Shown one piece after another: positions 61,834 to 64,000 of a stretch of 64,000 nt of DNA. The number at the start of each line of letters is the position of its first letter. Within the stretch, counting starts at the first letter, position 1. The position numbers and the translations under genes were made by a program. Where the stretch lies: the NCBI GenBank assembly GCA_910592005.1, contig CAJVPP010000021.1, positions 1-64,000 of the forward strand. Direction: 5' to 3'. The DNA is from Funneliformis mosseae. Its lineage: Eukaryota; Glomeromycota; Glomeromycetes; Glomerales; Glomeraceae. A model generated the notes under the pieces. The model searched no databases and was not told the DNA's origin. It saw only the letters and a list, made by a program, of their open reading frames with translations.

Positions 61834-62000
61834 CAAGTCAACTCGAATCAAGTCGAGTTTTGAGTCGAGTTTAAATTGAATCGAGTTAAATATTTAACTT
61901 GACTCGAATTTGATTTGACTCGCAAATTATCAAGTTAAAAAAATATAAACTTGACTCGACTTGACTTATCTAACTTGTGAGTTAACTCGATTCATTCAGA
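61834..62000. repeat. CTCGA-rich palindromic repeat
   Basis: The words ACTCGA, TCGAGT and CTTGACTCGA recur in both orientations about a dozen times over 170 bases, for example AAGTCGAGTTTTGAGTCGAG and ACTTGACTCGACTTGACTTA. It is able to fold into long hairpins. It is probably a terminal piece of another non-autonomous element; boundaries are not clear. Confidence 0.6.
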
Positions 62001-62012
62001 ATTTTAACTATA

Positions 62013-62510
62013 ATGGAACCTACAAATTTTGAAATAGTTTTAAAAAAACTTCAAATTTCTATAACTGATCTTGAAGAAGAAATTCAACCAATGGAACCTT
62101 CATATCAGACTGACACATCATTAGCTCAGAAAGTGCAGTCAACTTATCAAACTCTACTTCATTCTACTTGTATGAAGAACTGTATTTTATCTCTTATTAA
62201 TACTTTTATTTAGAATAACTTATTGATGATATGACTATTTTACTAAATCAACGAACGTTACAAATGGCAATGATAATTAAACACTATTACTAAACTACTA
62301 TTCGAGTTTATCATCTTTTTGAAAATATAAGAGTCCAATAAATCTTTGATATCTGATGTCTGACCTTGATCATGATTTGACGATTAAAGTCTAGTAAATA
62401 TTAAGCTTTCGTACTGAAAACTCTTGATATTTCTACAGAAGCAGAAATCTTAAGTAGGAAGTAATATGAATGGATAAATGTGACGCAGCTTATGTAATGC
62501 AAAAGATTGA
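62013..62510 (+). pseudogene. Unknown helical protein relic
   Basis: ATG 62,013 opens 66 codons: MEPTNFEIVLKKLQISITDL, then SLAQKVQSTYQTLLHSTC and ILSLINTF. A frame change at about 62,212 leads into LIDDMTILLNQRTLQMAMII and later FVLKTLDISTEAEI with stops. The predicted protein is mostly helical. I recall similar lineage-specific proteins from Rhizophagus but no domain name. It may be a gag-like or host multigene member. Confidence 0.35.
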
Positions 62511-62559
62511 CTAATTTGATATAAATGATATATATGATATGTCAGACATATGTGATATA

Positions 62560-62631
62560 ATCAATATATTTAACATAGTTGATATATTAAACATAACTGA
62601 TATATTAGATATAGTTGATATAATAGATATA
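62560..62631. repeat. 18-bp tandem repeat, four copies
   Basis: Four units of 18 bases (62,560, 62,578, 62,596, 62,614) follow RTYRATATATTAAACATA-like sequence. They lie just upstream of the TATA-like box of the LTR-like repeat copy B and may be part of its U3 region. Confidence 0.8.
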
Positions 62632-62639
62632 TTAGTTAT

Positions 62640-63049
62640 ATCTTTCTATGTAATTTATTTTGTATAAATAGATAGCTTTTTAGTTTATGTAAAAAGACAG
62701 ACAGATAGGAACTTGACAAGTTAGTTTTTAGTAGTTTTAAAAGGTAACTAGTTTACTATATTACATTCTAGTTTTAGTATTTCGTTTCTTCTCTTTTCCT
62801 ATTTTATTTTCTTTATTTCCTTTTATTTTTCTTCTTTTATTATTTTACTTGTAAATAAATACATTATTTTACAAATATAAATTACTGGCAATCTGTTGAA
62901 TCATATTTCCTCATAATAGTATAAACATTTCTAATAATTAGTCTAACATAAAACTTGCAAACTATTAAAAGATTACTGCTCAATTAAAAAAGAATAAACC
63001 GCTCGAACATCCTATCTAACAGTTATAGTTTACAAGAATTACACGTTAA
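62640..63049 (+). repeat. LTR-like dispersed repeat, copy B
   Basis: Contains GTATAAATAGATAG near 62,660 (TATA-like), a pyrimidine-rich stretch, and GTAAATAAATACA near 62,850 (polyadenylation-like). The region 62,830-63,049 matches copy A at 91-320. Same orientation as copy A. Exact ends are unresolved. Confidence 0.55.
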
Positions 63050-64000
63050 TAATATTATCTTACTAATTCTTATTAATTTATAGATTTCCAAGACAATTTA
63101 TTAAATAATATTTTATTAGAAATAGCTTGTTATGCTATATTTAGTATAGTTATTTTAACAGTGATCATTGATGTTAATAAGTAAGTGAAGAAATAATGAG
63201 TTTTATCTTTTTTTTGTGAAAGTGTTTTATAGTGTAATATAGTAACTTAAGTATATTTTGATCACAAAGGTCTACTGTTTCTTTACAAGGATTCGATTAT
63301 ACCATTACTTTATTGCAAACCTAAATGATGATCTGCAAACCTCTTGAAAATGAGGTTTAACTTTTAGTTATCATCTTTGTAACTAAAGTAAATCTTGAGT
63401 TTTTACACTAATGTGTCTCATTTTACACATATTTTTTTACCTTTACCTTTATGCATTTCTATGTATTTTTATGCACATATATTTTACTATTTTTTTGCAT
63501 TTCCATTACCTACCTTTTCAAAGATATTTCTTACTCTTATATTTTTTATTTCAAAAATAGAGTACGACAATAGTGATATTTTAAGATAAGATTTATTAAA
63601 CTTCCATTCTGAAGAAAGAAGTTTCACCTGATTGATGACATGTTTTAAAATCATTACAAGTAGTGTTTAAAAATTGGCAGAGATATTGATGTACTTACTA
63701 GCAATTCCTTATCATGATGAAGTTTTATGATCAAGTATCCCAGAAATCTAAGATAACCAATCACTATATTATTTACCACTTAAAGCTATTATAGCCTTTC
63801 TATATTATTCATTGTATTTATTTTTCATTTTTATTTTAAAAAAATGTATTGATATTTATGGATGTAATTTTTTCTAATTCAATTTGATTATCTGCTGCAT
63901 TTTTACCTTTAAATAATTAATAACTATATATCAAATTTAGTATACAGAAAGGCTAGGTAAAAATTTGCCCATAGTAAAAGGATATAAAAATGGAAATTCA
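63050..64000. other. AT-rich sequence, nothing recognised
   Basis: No protein family, RNA or defined repeat is visible. The open frame at 63,395-63,589 is low-complexity hydrophobic and is not believed. Confidence 0.5.

Noticed and set aside
1..63049. One giant element bounded by the two LTR-like repeats
   Set aside because: The copies are direct repeats 62 kb apart, but the interval contains ordinary housekeeping genes and many unrelated elements. They are separate insertions of one family.

Overview
The window looks like nuclear DNA of an arbuscular mycorrhizal fungus (Glomeromycotina, Rhizophagus-like). The evidence is very high AT content, genes with many short GT-AG introns, fungal-type housekeeping proteins, and long flanks of eroded transposons and lineage-type multigene families. 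This assignment is inferred; no search was run.

Layout. (1) 1-9.66 kb: a row of eroded genes, including a primase/UL9-like helicase, an LRR protein, and a coiled-coil/zinc-ribbon protein. (2) 9.66-11.0 kb: a much fresher aspartic-protease-like (DTGA) gene with four exons and one apparent frameshift. (3) 12.7-17.3 kb: a dead DDE transposase, a small TTTAA-flanked MITE, and a second coiled-coil relic on the minus strand. (4) 17.3-20.26 kb: an AT-rich desert. (5) 20,266-27,724: a 7.46-kb element with ~400-bp terminal inverted repeats and an ACAT target duplication. It holds a transposase relic and a relic of a SAM - nuclease - kinase (Crinkler-like) gene. (6) 28.7-35.6 kb: a Helitron relic with a MITE inside it, then a pogo/Tigger-like element with TA target duplication. 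(7) 36.9-49.0 kb: a compact island of six real genes. They are a PHS1-type 3-hydroxyacyl-CoA dehydratase, an NTF2-like protein with a PPGG-repeat tail, an Oca/Siw14-type phosphatase-like protein, RPS16, arginyl-tRNA synthetase and eEF2. (8) 50.3-63 kb: a transposon graveyard. A second primase/helicase copy (minus strand) is split by a hAT element (7/8 bp TSD match) and by a minisatellite-filled element. Further on lie a minus-strand solo LTR and a plus-strand LTR-like repeat also present at the left edge.

The main themes are as follows. First, decay in the flanks is strongly transition-biased. In-frame stops sit where CAA/CAG, CGA or TGG codons are expected, and catalytic Asp/Glu/His/Gly have become Asn/Lys/Tyr/Glu/Arg. 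The two inverted repeats of the 7.46-kb element prove one case (TAA in one arm, CAA in the other). The housekeeping island shows none of this. Second, an effector-like cargo gene lies inside a TIR-bounded transposon, which is the most interesting system here. Third, several host genes carry oddities: a lost RPS16 stop, a missing P-loop Arg, a 19-nt exon and a one-codon first exon.

Exon boundaries in the island were placed by hand from splice signals and reading phase; every exon sum is a multiple of three. Boundaries of decayed genes are approximate.
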